A DNA stretch of 64,000 nucleotides, from contig WRAZ01000001.1 in NCBI GenBank assembly GCA_009779925.1, forward strand, positions 186,001 through 250,000, in the 5' to 3' direction. Under the pieces are notes generated by a model. That model searched no databases, was not told the origin of the DNA, and saw only the letters and a list, made by a program, of their open reading frames with translations. The translations under genes and the position numbers were made by a program. This document shows positions 8,582 through 16,712 of this stretch, one piece after another (position 1 is the first letter of the stretch; each line of letters opens with the position of its first letter). Source of the stretch: Chitinivibrionia bacterium. Lineage in GTDB: Bacteria; Fibrobacterota; Chitinivibrionia; Chitinivibrionales; Chitinivibrionaceae.

Positions 8582-9506
8582 CAAGTAAAATATGGAATTT
8601 TTCATTTACTCTTTTTCGCACTTCGGCAATAATCTTGCGAACATCTTCGGCAGTTGCGTTTCCTGTGTTTACAATGAAATTAGTGTGTTTTTCGCTGATT
8701 TGTGCGCCGCCTATGGAAAAACCGCGCAAGCCTGCGTCGTCAATTAACTTCCACGCGCTATATCCATCCTTGGGGTTTTTGAAAATCGAGCCGCAACAAC
8801 GCCCCTCAATCGGTTGGTCTGCTTTGCGTTTTTTTATAACATCACCTTGACGGGCAAGCAAAACTCCGAACTTTATTTCCATAGAAAACTCAAAATCCAC
8901 CCAAAGAATTATGCAGTTTTTTTCTTTGAAAGTACTGTCTCGATAAGCAAATCTTGCCTTGTGTTTCGGTATAATTACTTCTTTGTCCAAATTGCAATCG
9001 TAAATACAAATTTGTGTAATATTATCTGAAATAGTTTGTGAGTATGCGCCTGCGTTCATAGCAACCGCGCCGCCGATTGTGCCGGGTATTCCCGACAATT
9101 CTTCCAGTCCCGGTAGTTTTGCTTGAATAGCTTCTCGGATTAGCGCGCTTATGTTTACACCTGCTTCAACTCTTATCGAATTTTTTGATAAAGGTATAAT
9201 TCCGTCCATACGTTGTGTGTTTATTACAAGTCCGCGAAATCCTTTGTCGCTTATAAGAAAATTTGTGCCGTTCCCTAAAATTGTGTAGGGGATATTTTTT
9301 TTCTGTGCGAAATTTAAGGAATATTCTATGTCTTTTGCACAGCGAACAGCGACAAAATAATCAGCGGCGCCACCAATTCCGTAGCCGTTTTTTGTTTTGT
9401 CTGCCATTATCACGTTTTCCTGAATTTCAGGAATTTGTGCATCGATGCTCTGATTTTCCTGTAGTTTTTCCTCCGACAAATTATCCTCCGCTTTTTGTGC
9501 TTGCAT
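8538..9506 (-). CDS. murB: UDP-N-acetylmuramate dehydrogenase MurB
   Basis: MurB uses FAD and NADPH to reduce UDP-GlcNAc-enolpyruvate to UDP-MurNAc in peptidoglycan precursor synthesis. The FAD-binding region (GGAADYFVAV...ILGNGTNFLISD), LEELSGIPGTIGGAVAMNAGAYS, the catalytic CCGSIFKNP and the closing LLETEVVFLG are all present. The open frame extends to 9578, but the ATG at 9506 shares its A with the TAA stop of the upstream lipoprotein gene (TAATG), implying translational coupling. This gives about 322 residues, normal for the family, with a slightly long, charged N-terminal stretch. A third possible start, MADKTKNGYG, has its own AGGAAAA but would trim the fold. Confidence 0.9.
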   Translation of the reverse strand: MQAQKAEDNLSEEKLQENQSIDAQIPEIQENVIMADKTKNGYGIGGAADYFVAVRCAKDIEYSLNFAQKKNIPYTILGNGTNFLISDKGFRGLVINTQRMDGIIPLSKNSIRVEAGVNISALIREAIQAKLPGLEELSGIPGTIGGAVAMNAGAYSQTISDNITQICIYDCNLDKEVIIPKHKARFAYRDSTFKEKNCIILWVDFEFSMEIKFGVLLARQGDVIKKRKADQPIEGRCCGSIFKNPKDGYSAWKLIDDAGLRGFSIGGAQISEKHTNFIVNTGNATAEDVRKIIAEVRKRVNEKFHILLETEVVFLGEFDTQI

Positions 9507-10249
9507 TATCGCCTGCGATTTTCTTCTACAATTCGTGCTTGCGGACTGTCGGGACACTGTCTCAGAAGCTGGTTCCACATACTATCTCTGTTTCGTCCCT
9601 GCCCTTGTCTGTGGAAAATAAGTCCGAGCCTGTGCAATGCCGAACACGCAAGGTCGCCTTCTCTATTTTCTCTGTAAAAATTCTGAAAATGCGTTTTTGC
9701 GGTTTCGAGTGAATCTATTGCAAAAAATGCCTCTGCTTTCCAGAATAGGGCAGTGGAAGCGTCTTCGCTTTCGGGGTATCTTTCCAGAAAATCGCTGAAA
9801 TCACTTATGGCAAGAGCAAAATTTCCGTTATCGAAATTACTTCTTGCTAAATTAAATAATTCTATGCGTTCTTGCTCTGCTACTGCGACTACGAGTGAGT
9901 CCTGTCTTGCTCTTTCCGCCATTTGCATTGCTATCAGGTCGGTTATCCGCGTCATTTCAAAAATTCTGTTCTGACTTTCGGCAACATTTCCCGATAGTTG
10001 AAAAAGCATTTCATTTAGCCTGTCGAGCGCAATTTCAACGGCTACCCTGTGGAGGGCAGCCGTCCGATTTTCTCCTTCTCGTTTTTCTTCCATAGCCGCT
10101 AATTCGCTACGCAGAATATCAACGCGGTTTTGCACCTCTACAAGCTCCCGTGTTCGCAAAACAGTCATTTTGGCGCAGGAAACAAGAAAGAGGCACAAAA
10201 AAATCAAAAACAAGAAGCGTATTATTATCACGATTATATTACCTTGCAA
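9506..10249 (-). CDS. TPR lipoprotein, YbgF/BamD-like
   Basis: A 247-residue lipoprotein. The signal peptide ends in the lipobox LVSC with C25 as the lipid attachment site. A helical coiled-coil region (about 30-125) is followed by TPR-like repeats with LFNLARSNFDNGNFALAISDFSDFLERYPESEDASTALFWKAEA, typical of CpoB/YbgF and BamD. It overlaps the end of the pal gene by 11 bases and its stop overlaps the murB start, so pal, this gene and murB are one operon. It likely works with Pal at the outer membrane. Whether it is closer to CpoB or BamD is unclear. Confidence 0.78.
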   Translation of the reverse strand: MQGNIIVIIIRFLFLIFLCLFLVSCAKMTVLRTRELVEVQNRVDILRSELAAMEEKREGENRTAALHRVAVEIALDRLNEMLFQLSGNVAESQNRIFEMTRITDLIAMQMAERARQDSLVVAVAEQERIELFNLARSNFDNGNFALAISDFSDFLERYPESEDASTALFWKAEAFFAIDSLETAKTHFQNFYRENREGDLACSALHRLGLIFHRQGQGRNRDSMWNQLLRQCPDSPQARIVEENRRR

Positions 10250-10775
10250 TTACCGTGTATTCTACTCTTCTGTTCGCTTGATGGCAATCCTCGTTGGTAC
10301 CGCAGTTATGTCTTGCGGGTCTTTCTTTACCGAAAGATGTCATCTCGAGGCGATTTGTTGCAACGCCGAAACGAACAAGGGCGTCTCTTACAGCTCTCGC
10401 TCTTCTTTCGCCGAGAGCCAAGTTGTATTCAACTGTTCCTCTGTCGTCCGTATGACCGTCCAAACGAACTCTGATTTGTGTGTGCGCATTCAAGAATGTT
10501 GCGGCAGTCTGGATTTGACGAATTGCTTCAGGTGTCAAATCGTGTCTGTCAAATCCGAAGAATACTGTTTGCAAGTTTCTTGCAATTTCGGCTGACAAAT
10601 CTACTACGGGTGTAAACGCAGTAGTGTCGGGCTCCCAAACCTGTGCCGGTGGCGGCGGTGGCGGTGGGGGTGGTGGGGGTGTTTCAACTGTTGGTGGCGT
10701 TTGTCTTGCACAACCCACCAAGGCAAGGCACAAAATTGCCGCGGAAATAGTCAGAAATCTTTTCAAGTTTCTCAT
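10239..10775 (-). CDS. pal: peptidoglycan-associated lipoprotein Pal (OmpA-like)
   Basis: An outer-membrane lipoprotein of about 178 residues. The signal peptide ends LVGC with C22 lipidated, followed by a run of eleven prolines and an OmpA/MotB C-terminal domain (VFFGFDRHDLTPEA, VRLDGHTDDRGTVEYNLALGERRA, RVEYTV) that binds peptidoglycan. A disulfide-like pair HNCGTNEDCHQ is typical of Pal. The ATG at 10775 follows AAGGAGAAGGAA and is preferred to an upstream alternative at 10793. The long polyproline linker should span part of the periplasm. It heads the operon pal - TPR lipoprotein - murB. Confidence 0.9.
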   Translation of the reverse strand: MRNLKRFLTISAAILCLALVGCARQTPPTVETPPPPPPPPPPPAQVWEPDTTAFTPVVDLSAEIARNLQTVFFGFDRHDLTPEAIRQIQTAATFLNAHTQIRVRLDGHTDDRGTVEYNLALGERRARAVRDALVRFGVATNRLEMTSFGKERPARHNCGTNEDCHQANRRVEYTVIAR

Positions 10776-10826
10776 TAGTTCCTTCTCCTTCATTTATTGG
10801 TTAATGTATAAATTCAAAAATTATCC

Positions 10827-10850
10827 GCCTAAAAATAATTTTTCGCAAAA
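10827..10850 (-). promoter_or_regulatory. promoter-like element before pal
   Basis: On the minus strand this reads TTTTGCGAAAAATTATTTTT, a relative of the GCAAATAGTATTTT element, about 55 bases before the pal start. It is a weak match and is reported mainly for its position. Confidence 0.3.
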
Positions 10851-10960
10851 GTAAAAAATGAGAAAAAATGAAAAATTGTGTATTTTTTGAATTTGCGCTG
10901 TATTTTTTCTTCAAAACGTCGCATTTCAAACGTCGCTTCTTGATGTTGTCGAAAATAAAA

Positions 10961-10990
10961 AGGCGAACGCCGAAACGTTCGCCTTTTTTT
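10961..10990. terminator. strong terminator-like hairpin between divergent genes
   Basis: AGGCGAACG at 10961-10969 pairs perfectly with CGTTCGCCT at 10976-10984 around a six-base loop, with seven Ts following on the plus strand and A-rich sequence before it. It looks like an intrinsic terminator usable in both directions, yet it lies between the divergent pal and invertase genes, where no coding gene needs one. It may end a short untranslated transcript from the 10.8-10.95 kb region. Confidence 0.6.
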
Positions 10991-11069
10991 GCCCGTTTTT
11001 CTACTGCGTTTTTTATGTATTTTTGTGCGTTTTTTTTATATAGAAACTTTAAATTAAGGAGAAAGGTTT

Positions 11070-11678
11070 ATGTTATACGCTTACATTCGCGTAAGTACCG
11101 ATGCGCAATCGGTCGAAAATCAAAGGTTTGCCATAGAAGAATACTGCAAACAAAACTCGCTTTCGGTAAACAAATGGATAGACGAAAGCGTTTCGGGTAA
11201 AATTGTTGCAAAAAAGCGATTGCTTGGCGGCTTAATGGCTAAATTGAGAAAAGGCGACACGCTTATTTGCTCAGAAATTTCGCGTTTGGGGCGAGATATG
11301 CTTATGGTTATGGGAATTTTGAACGAATGCGCCTGCAAAGGTGTAAAAATCATAGGCGTAAAAGGCAATTACCGCTTGGAAAACAGCCTGCACTCAAAGA
11401 TATTTGCAATGGCTTACAGTATTTCATCGGAACTGGAAAGAGAGTTTATTTCACAAAGAACAAAAGACGCGCTCGCCCGCAAAAAAGCGGAAGGCGTAAA
11501 GCTCGGGCGTCCGACAGGCGCTAAAAACAAGAATGTTAAGCTGAAAGGCAAAGAGCAAAGAATAATTGATTGGAGAAAAGACAAAGTTCCTATCGTACAA
11601 ATAGCGAATATTTTAAAAGTGGACAGAAGCACGGTAAGGCGATTTATTAAAGATTATGTTATTTCGGAAAACAAATAA
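11070..11678 (+). CDS. serine recombinase, Mpi/Pin-type DNA invertase
   Basis: A 202-residue serine recombinase. The catalytic serine is S9 in YIRVSTDAQSVENQRF. The conserved arginines lie in SEISRLGRDMLMVM and RTKDALARKKAEGVKLGRPTG, and a short C-terminal helix-turn-helix (VPIVQIANILKVDRSTVRRFI) ends the protein. The overall pattern is very close to Mpi, the master invertase of Bacteroides fragilis, and to Hin/Pin enzymes. Transposon resolvases are similar, but the GRPTGAKNK linker followed by a single HTH fits the Mpi group. AAGGAGAAAGG precedes the ATG. No clear pair of inversion sites was seen next to the gene, so it may act elsewhere in the genome. Confidence 0.85.
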   Translation: MLYAYIRVSTDAQSVENQRFAIEEYCKQNSLSVNKWIDESVSGKIVAKKRLLGGLMAKLRKGDTLICSEISRLGRDMLMVMGILNECACKGVKIIGVKGNYRLENSLHSKIFAMAYSISSELEREFISQRTKDALARKKAEGVKLGRPTGAKNKNVKLKGKEQRIIDWRKDKVPIVQIANILKVDRSTVRRFIKDYVISENK

Positions 11679-11784
11679 GGTTATAAAAAATATCTTCGAG
11701 CTAAAAACAAAGACAAAATTTGCCGATGAACAAAAAAAATGAACAATAAAGCAAAAAAAATGAGCAAAAATAACATTGTTGTAC

Positions 11785-11790
11785 TATAAT
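11785..11790 (+). promoter_or_regulatory. possible -10 hexamer before the CE4-like gene
   Basis: A TATAAT hexamer lies about 124 bases before the start at 11914, with no convincing -35. The leader that follows carries a 32-base imperfect palindrome at 11809-11840, with GCAATA/TATTGC ends and an AAACG..CGTTT centre. Confidence 0.35.
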
Positions 11791-11913
11791 TACTATGTCT
11801 ATGTAAATGCAATAAAAAACGGTCGTTTATTTTGTATTGCCTTAGCAGAAAATTTAGAGAAGTAGAAAAAAACAGAAAAATAAATTGTGTTATTTAATGA
11901 AAGGAGTGAAGTT

Positions 11914-14844
11914 ATGAACTTCAAAAAATGTAGTGTGGCTATGGTTGCCATAATTACAATGGTTTTAGCGACAGTATCGTTTGCGCACTTACCGAGCGCC
12001 AACAGCAGGTCGGTAATAATGGGACGACAAACAGGTCCCGACGGTGAACTAATTAGTGAATTCGGTGGTCGCGGTCCAAGATCGGGCGGCTACAGAAGTC
12101 CTGCAGCGTGGAGTCGGGATATTCAGTATCAAGGCAGTCATATTCGGGGCGAAGGTGATACTGTATGGCACGGGACTTTTAACGGACAGCGCCTCTATTG
12201 GTGGGCAAGATTTGCCGCTGACAGTACAGCTGTTCCCGGAGAAATGGCTCGCGAAGGTGGAACACCGCCTTGGGTTTTAATAAACTCGGCGTCAGCGTTA
12301 AGCAACAATGGTCGTCCGAACTTTCAGGCGGCAACTTGGCACGGCAACAGAACCACTATTCCTGCAATCAGAAATATCCCCGCAGGTCAAGCAAGAGTGC
12401 CGACTTGGAGAGACGGCGCTTGCGGTGCGTATGCTATTACACTTGATGACATCGGTTCAATGCCGTTTGACTTATCTGTTCGTCCGGCTTGGGATTTGCT
12501 TAGATATCACACAAACCCAACTTTCAGAGAAATTAAAATGGCTTGGGGTATTCACGTTGGCTTAATGGACGATAATGACTGGACACACGCAATCGAAATG
12601 GTGGCTCGCTACGGACACGAAATGTTTAACCACTCCATTGACCACACTTCTGCGGCTGATGGTTGGCAAATATTTTTCCCGGGGCAGAACGTATCGGAAA
12701 CCGACCCTGCTGTTCCGCCATCAATTCGCGGACTTGAAGTTGTCGGAACTTGGAGAGTTTTTGCACGTTCGGCACAAGGTGTTTGGGTAGGAAGCGGAGG
12801 CAGAACAATGCCGGGTGGAACAGCAACTACGCCGCCTGCGGGTCTGGAGCCTTTTAACTTCGGTCCTGATGCGGATGGCGGTCGTTGGGCTCCGGGGTCG
12901 TCGCACGCAACAAGTTTTAACTGGACAGCTGCGCAAGCCGCAACCACCAACGCTTCAAGTTTCGGAAATCCCGCAACTCATATGCCTAACGGCTCTCTCT
13001 GGATTGACAATGCTCCCAATGGCACAGGCGGTCATCCTTTTACAATTTTTGCTGAAAGCGATATGGTGACAATTCAATACCCTGCATACTGGACAGGATA
13101 CGACCCTGCGACAAACGCTCGTTGGGATGACCCGCGCATAATAATAACTCCGAATCCGACCGGGTTTTTTAGAGGACATCCGATTCAAACGGTGACACTT
13201 GCAGGCGGACAAAGAGTGTTTGTTGCATATTCGGAGCCGTTTAACTACGATGCAGATCAGTTTACAGGACATCAAACAGGTTATATAGCAGCGACAGGGG
13301 CTCAATGGTTTGAAAATCTTGAGACTAACTATCCTCACTTCTTCAACGGAGCGCGTATTCAAACAGACTGGAATTCACCGGGTTGCACACAAAGCGGTTG
13401 CCCCACAGCAGGACAACCGGGCTGGTTTGTTTCCACAAGAGACCTCGGACGTCCGGGTTTTGCGGCAAAACTCTTTGTATCAGAAGCGTGGAACCCTGCG
13501 ATGAGAGCAAGAAACATCGATACTGCGAACTACATTATTAACAGAAATATTTTTGAAAACATCACAACAGCGGGCGAACATTTCGCAAGAGGCAGACGAA
13601 GTGAGTTTTACGGCTTCCCGTTTGACATTTACGACGAAAATTTGTTGATGTATTTGTATAACGGTGTAAATCAGCAAGTAACTAACAGATTTGTAGGTGC
13701 GCGCGGCGGTGCGAAATCGGGTCAGCCGATGTCAGGAGACTTCTTCCACCCGTTCCGTATTGACTTTGACGCGTTCTTTATAAACAACAGCACTTGGAGA
13801 GCCGATAACAGCCACTTACCTCAATTTAAAGTGCCGCACAATGCGCACGTTCTTTTGGGTATCAACGAAATGGTTGACGACATCGTTGAGGCAAACGGCT
13901 TTATGATCCGCGAGTTGCACTCGGTATCAATTCATACCGACGGTCCCGGTTTCAGTCAAGGCGGTGGACAAGTAGTCAGCACCATACCTTGGTTTGACGA
14001 AAGCTTGCCTGATGAATTGTGGCCCGTTAACACACAAATGTGGCAAGGACAGCGCACAGGTGGCTGGTGGGGCGGTATTACCGTAAGACAGATGGAAGAG
14101 CACTTCACTCACGTCGCAAACCTCATTGACCAAAGACATTTGACCGTGTTTACACCATCAGAGGCGGTAAAATATCGTATGACCAGAAATGCGTTCAATA
14201 CGGATGCAAATCTTACGGAAGAAGGTCTAAACTGGACTGTCAGACTTACGCCTACTTCTGCGCAAGCGGCAAGTGCTGTTGATGAAATCCATCGCGAAGA
14301 AATCAGCGTTATCGTTAATCTCGGAACACATGTTCAAAGCCTTGGGGTATCTTACGACGGAACTACGACAAACACAAGCGACTTGAATTCGCCGAGAAGA
14401 AGACCCAGACCAATGGATTGGGTTGCAGGTCAAGGTGCGCAAATCTGGTCGGTGTCAATAAATCCGTTCAGAACTGCTAACCATTCCGCGCTTCTTATCA
14501 GAGACGGCGACTGGCATGGTCAGGACATCGTATTTAACGAAAACCCCGGCGAATTTATTCCTGCAGGAATTACTAACGGCAGAACAATGAATCGTGTAGC
14601 TCCTCGTGCACAGTTCGCAGGTATCAGAAACGGACAAATCAACTTGAATTTGCAGTCAGGAAACTATACCGTGCAACTCTTTAATCTGCAAGGAAGAATG
14701 ATAGGCAGTGCAAATATTAACGCATTAAACGGCGTAAATGCAACGGGTCTCAGAACAGACCACCTTGCAAGAGGCTTGTTAATATTGCAAGTAAGAGACG
14801 CTCAAGGCGCATCAGTATTGCAACACAGATTTATGTTAAGATAA
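11914..14844 (+). CDS. large secreted polysaccharide deacetylase-like protein with type IX-like sorting domain
   Basis: A 975-residue exported protein. A signal peptide covers about residues 1-27. A NodB/CE4-like region follows: an ITLDD motif with D178 and D179, then GHEMFNHSIDH giving H240 and H244, the order expected for the metal-binding Asp-His-His of carbohydrate esterase family 4. A long middle part has no family I recognise. The last 65 residues (GNYTVQLFNLQGRMIG ... LARGLLILQVRDAQG ... FMLR) match the form of Por/type IX C-terminal sorting domains. The ATG at 11914 follows AAAGGAGTGAAG; a GTG at 11887 is unlikely. It is probably exported to the cell surface and acts on chitin, peptidoglycan or plant acetylated polysaccharide; the substrate is inferred. 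Confidence 0.75.
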   Translation: MNFKKCSVAMVAIITMVLATVSFAHLPSANSRSVIMGRQTGPDGELISEFGGRGPRSGGYRSPAAWSRDIQYQGSHIRGEGDTVWHGTFNGQRLYWWARFAADSTAVPGEMAREGGTPPWVLINSASALSNNGRPNFQAATWHGNRTTIPAIRNIPAGQARVPTWRDGACGAYAITLDDIGSMPFDLSVRPAWDLLRYHTNPTFREIKMAWGIHVGLMDDNDWTHAIEMVARYGHEMFNHSIDHTSAADGWQIFFPGQNVSETDPAVPPSIRGLEVVGTWRVFARSAQGVWVGSGGRTMPGGTATTPPAGLEPFNFGPDADGGRWAPGSSHATSFNWTAAQAATTNASSFGNPATHMPNGSLWIDNAPNGTGGHPFTIFAESDMVTIQYPAYWTGYDPATNARWDDPRIIITPNPTGFFRGHPIQTVTLAGGQRVFVAYSEPFNYDADQFTGHQTGYIAATGAQWFENLETNYPHFFNGARIQTDWNSPGCTQSGCPTAGQPGWFVSTRDLGRPGFAAKLFVSEAWNPAMRARNIDTANYIINRNIFENITTAGEHFARGRRSEFYGFPFDIYDENLLMYLYNGVNQQVTNRFVGARGGAKSGQPMSGDFFHPFRIDFDAFFINNSTWRADNSHLPQFKVPHNAHVLLGINEMVDDIVEANGFMIRELHSVSIHTDGPGFSQGGGQVVSTIPWFDESLPDELWPVNTQMWQGQRTGGWWGGITVRQMEEHFTHVANLIDQRHLTVFTPSEAVKYRMTRNAFNTDANLTEEGLNWTVRLTPTSAQAASAVDEIHREEISVIVNLGTHVQSLGVSYDGTTTNTSDLNSPRRRPRPMDWVAGQGAQIWSVSINPFRTANHSALLIRDGDWHGQDIVFNENPGEFIPAGITNGRTMNRVAPRAQFAGIRNGQINLNLQSGNYTVQLFNLQGRMIGSANINALNGVNATGLRTDHLARGLLILQVRDAQGASVLQHRFMLR

Positions 14845-14872
14845 ACATTTCGTTTATTATTTCGCATAAAAG

Positions 14873-14908
14873 AAAAAAGGCAGACGTCCCAATCGTCTGC
14901 CTTTTTTT
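14873..14908 (+). terminator. intrinsic terminator after the CE4-like gene
   Basis: AAAAAAGGCAGACG pairs with CGTCTGCCTTTTTT around a seven-base loop, followed by a T run. It lies 29 bases after the stop of the secreted protein gene. Confidence 0.85.
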
Positions 14909-14968
14909 GTTTCTCCCCAAAAACACCAAATCGCCGAAATAAAATGAAATCCTCGAAACATATCGTGT

Positions 14969-14987
14969 GCAAATAGTATTTTTGCGG
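14969..14987 (+). promoter_or_regulatory. promoter-like element GCAAATAGTATTTTTGCGG
   Basis: One of the cleanest copies of the window-wide element, 28 bases before the ATG at 15015 and directly behind the terminator of the previous gene. TAGTAT within it would serve as the -10 hexamer. No -35 consensus is visible. Confidence 0.55.
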
Positions 14988-15014
14988 TATATTTGTAGTA
15001 AAGCGGAGGGTTTT

Positions 15015-16712
15015 ATGGTTTACAAAGATTTACCGTACGGAATGTCGAATTTTGCCGATTTGGTTGAAAGTAATTATGCTTATGTCGATAAAACGCGATT
15101 TGTAGAATTTTTGGAAAAAGAAAGTTGCCGTTATCAATTTTTTGTCCGTCCGCGACGTTTTGGTAAAAGTTTATTTTTGTCGGTTATGGAAAACTACTAC
15201 GATTTTAACAAAAAAGATAAATTTGAAAGCACGTTCGGCGATTTTTATATCGGCAAACATCCTACTTCCGAACAAGGAAAATACGCGGTTGTCCGATTTG
15301 ATTTTTCAGGAGTAAAAACAGATAATCACGATGAGTTCAAAGTATCTTTTTCAAATAATGTGCAGGAGACAATCCGTAGCTTTTTTGACTTGTACCAAAA
15401 TGTTTTTCCCGACGCAAAGGATATAATGAAAAGGTTAGTCAGCGAAAATCTTGGAACTGACGCCGTGTCGTTATTGTGTAATGTTGCCTACAAACACAAC
15501 ATTCCTGTCTTTGTAATTATCGACGAATACGACAGTTTTGCCAATAATCTTATTGCGATAGGCGACGCGTACAAAAACGAAATGGGGAGCGACGGGTCTG
15601 TGCGCACTTTTTACGAGACCTTAAAAAAAGGAACAACTTCTTCGATTAAGCGAATATTTATAACAGGCATAAGCCCGATGATGGCAACGGATTTAACAAG
15701 TGGTTTTAATATGGCGATAAACTATAGCCTGTCCCCCAAATACAACGAAATGTTCGGTTTTACGCACGAAGAAGTCAATTGGCTGATAAATGAAACAGGA
15801 ATCGACAGAAATTTGATAAAAAAAGTTGATATGGAGGCTTATTACAACGGCTATTTATTTAACCAAAAAGGTGAAAGTAAAGTTTACAATTCTCAAATGA
15901 TCTTGTTTGTTTTTAACCAGATTAAAATGACAGGTGAGCAACCGGAAGAAATCGTTGATGCAAATCTGAAAACCGATTACGGACGGTTGCGACGGCTTGC
16001 AGGAAACGAAAACAACAGAAAAAAATTACTGTCAATCGCTTTGGACGGCGGGATTTTTGGAAGTGTAGTCGGACGTTTTTCGCAAAACGAGCTCGAAAAA
16101 GAAGAGTATTTTATTTCATTGCTGTTTTATTTGGGAATGCTGACGATAGGCGGATTTGAAAGAGGCGAAATTTGGCTCAAAATCCCTAATTATTCCGTAA
16201 AAACGCTTTTCTGGGAGTATCTGATTTCTTATATTCAGAGTTTGGAGCAAAAAGAAACGGACTTTTCCGAAATAACAAAAGCAAGCAAGGGTATGGCTTA
16301 CGACGGCGATTACAATTCGTTTTTGAATTATTTCGTTGAAAATTACCTAAAACGCCTTTCAAACAGAGACCTTATGGTTTTTGACGAAAAATATATTAAG
16401 GTTATGATGCTTGCAATTTTGTTTGGCAGTAGTTTGTATCATCCGATTTCCGAAAATGAAAATATGGACGGATATTGCGATATTTATCTGCAAAGACACC
16501 ACGCTGTTTCCGATGTTGAATACGAGTATATTTTTGAGTTGAAATACGTAAAAACCGATACGGCTGAAAAAGAAAAAGAAGCAAAGTTCGCAGAAGCGTT
16601 TGCTCAACTAGAGGAATACAAAAAAGACCCTCGTTTTGTCGGCAGAAACGACATTAAATTTATTGCTATTGTGTTTGCAGGAAAAGGGAATTTCGAGGCG
16701 AGGGAGAACTAA
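15015..16712 (+). CDS. AAA-ATPase-like protein with C-terminal PD-(D/E)XK nuclease domain
   Basis: A protein of about 565 residues. The N-terminus LPYGMSNFADLVESNYAYVDKT and the Walker A-like RPRRFGKS identify the AAA-ATPase-like family (PF09820), with a Walker B VIIDEYDSF. The C-terminus (about residues 480-560) has YCDIYL...YEYIFELKYVK, the D...ExK core of the linked DUF1703/PD-(D/E)XK domain. The ATG at 15015 follows GGAGGG and agrees with family starts. The gene stands alone between a terminator and the convergent tamA-like gene, with which its stop overlaps by 4 bases. The family is abundant in FCB bacteria; its function is unknown. Confidence 0.85.
   Translation: MVYKDLPYGMSNFADLVESNYAYVDKTRFVEFLEKESCRYQFFVRPRRFGKSLFLSVMENYYDFNKKDKFESTFGDFYIGKHPTSEQGKYAVVRFDFSGVKTDNHDEFKVSFSNNVQETIRSFFDLYQNVFPDAKDIMKRLVSENLGTDAVSLLCNVAYKHNIPVFVIIDEYDSFANNLIAIGDAYKNEMGSDGSVRTFYETLKKGTTSSIKRIFITGISPMMATDLTSGFNMAINYSLSPKYNEMFGFTHEEVNWLINETGIDRNLIKKVDMEAYYNGYLFNQKGESKVYNSQMILFVFNQIKMTGEQPEEIVDANLKTDYGRLRRLAGNENNRKKLLSIALDGGIFGSVVGRFSQNELEKEEYFISLLFYLGMLTIGGFERGEIWLKIPNYSVKTLFWEYLISYIQSLEQKETDFSEITKASKGMAYDGDYNSFLNYFVENYLKRLSNRDLMVFDEKYIKVMMLAILFGSSLYHPISENENMDGYCDIYLQRHHAVSDVEYEYIFELKYVKTDTAEKEKEAKFAEAFAQLEEYKKDPRFVGRNDIKFIAIVFAGKGNFEAREN

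Noticed and set aside
10961-10984. Hairpin as an inversion site for the Mpi-like enzyme
   Set aside because: One arm resembles known Mpi sites, but the stem is short with a six-base loop and a T run, so it is better read as a terminator. No second site was found.
10868-11200. Open frame of 110 residues running from the gap into the invertase gene
   Set aside because: It passes straight through a terminator hairpin and the invertase start in another frame, so it is not a gene.
11735-11776. Two A-rich direct repeats (CAAAAAAAATGA) in the gap after the invertase
   Set aside because: They are low-complexity and may arise by slippage; no function suggested.
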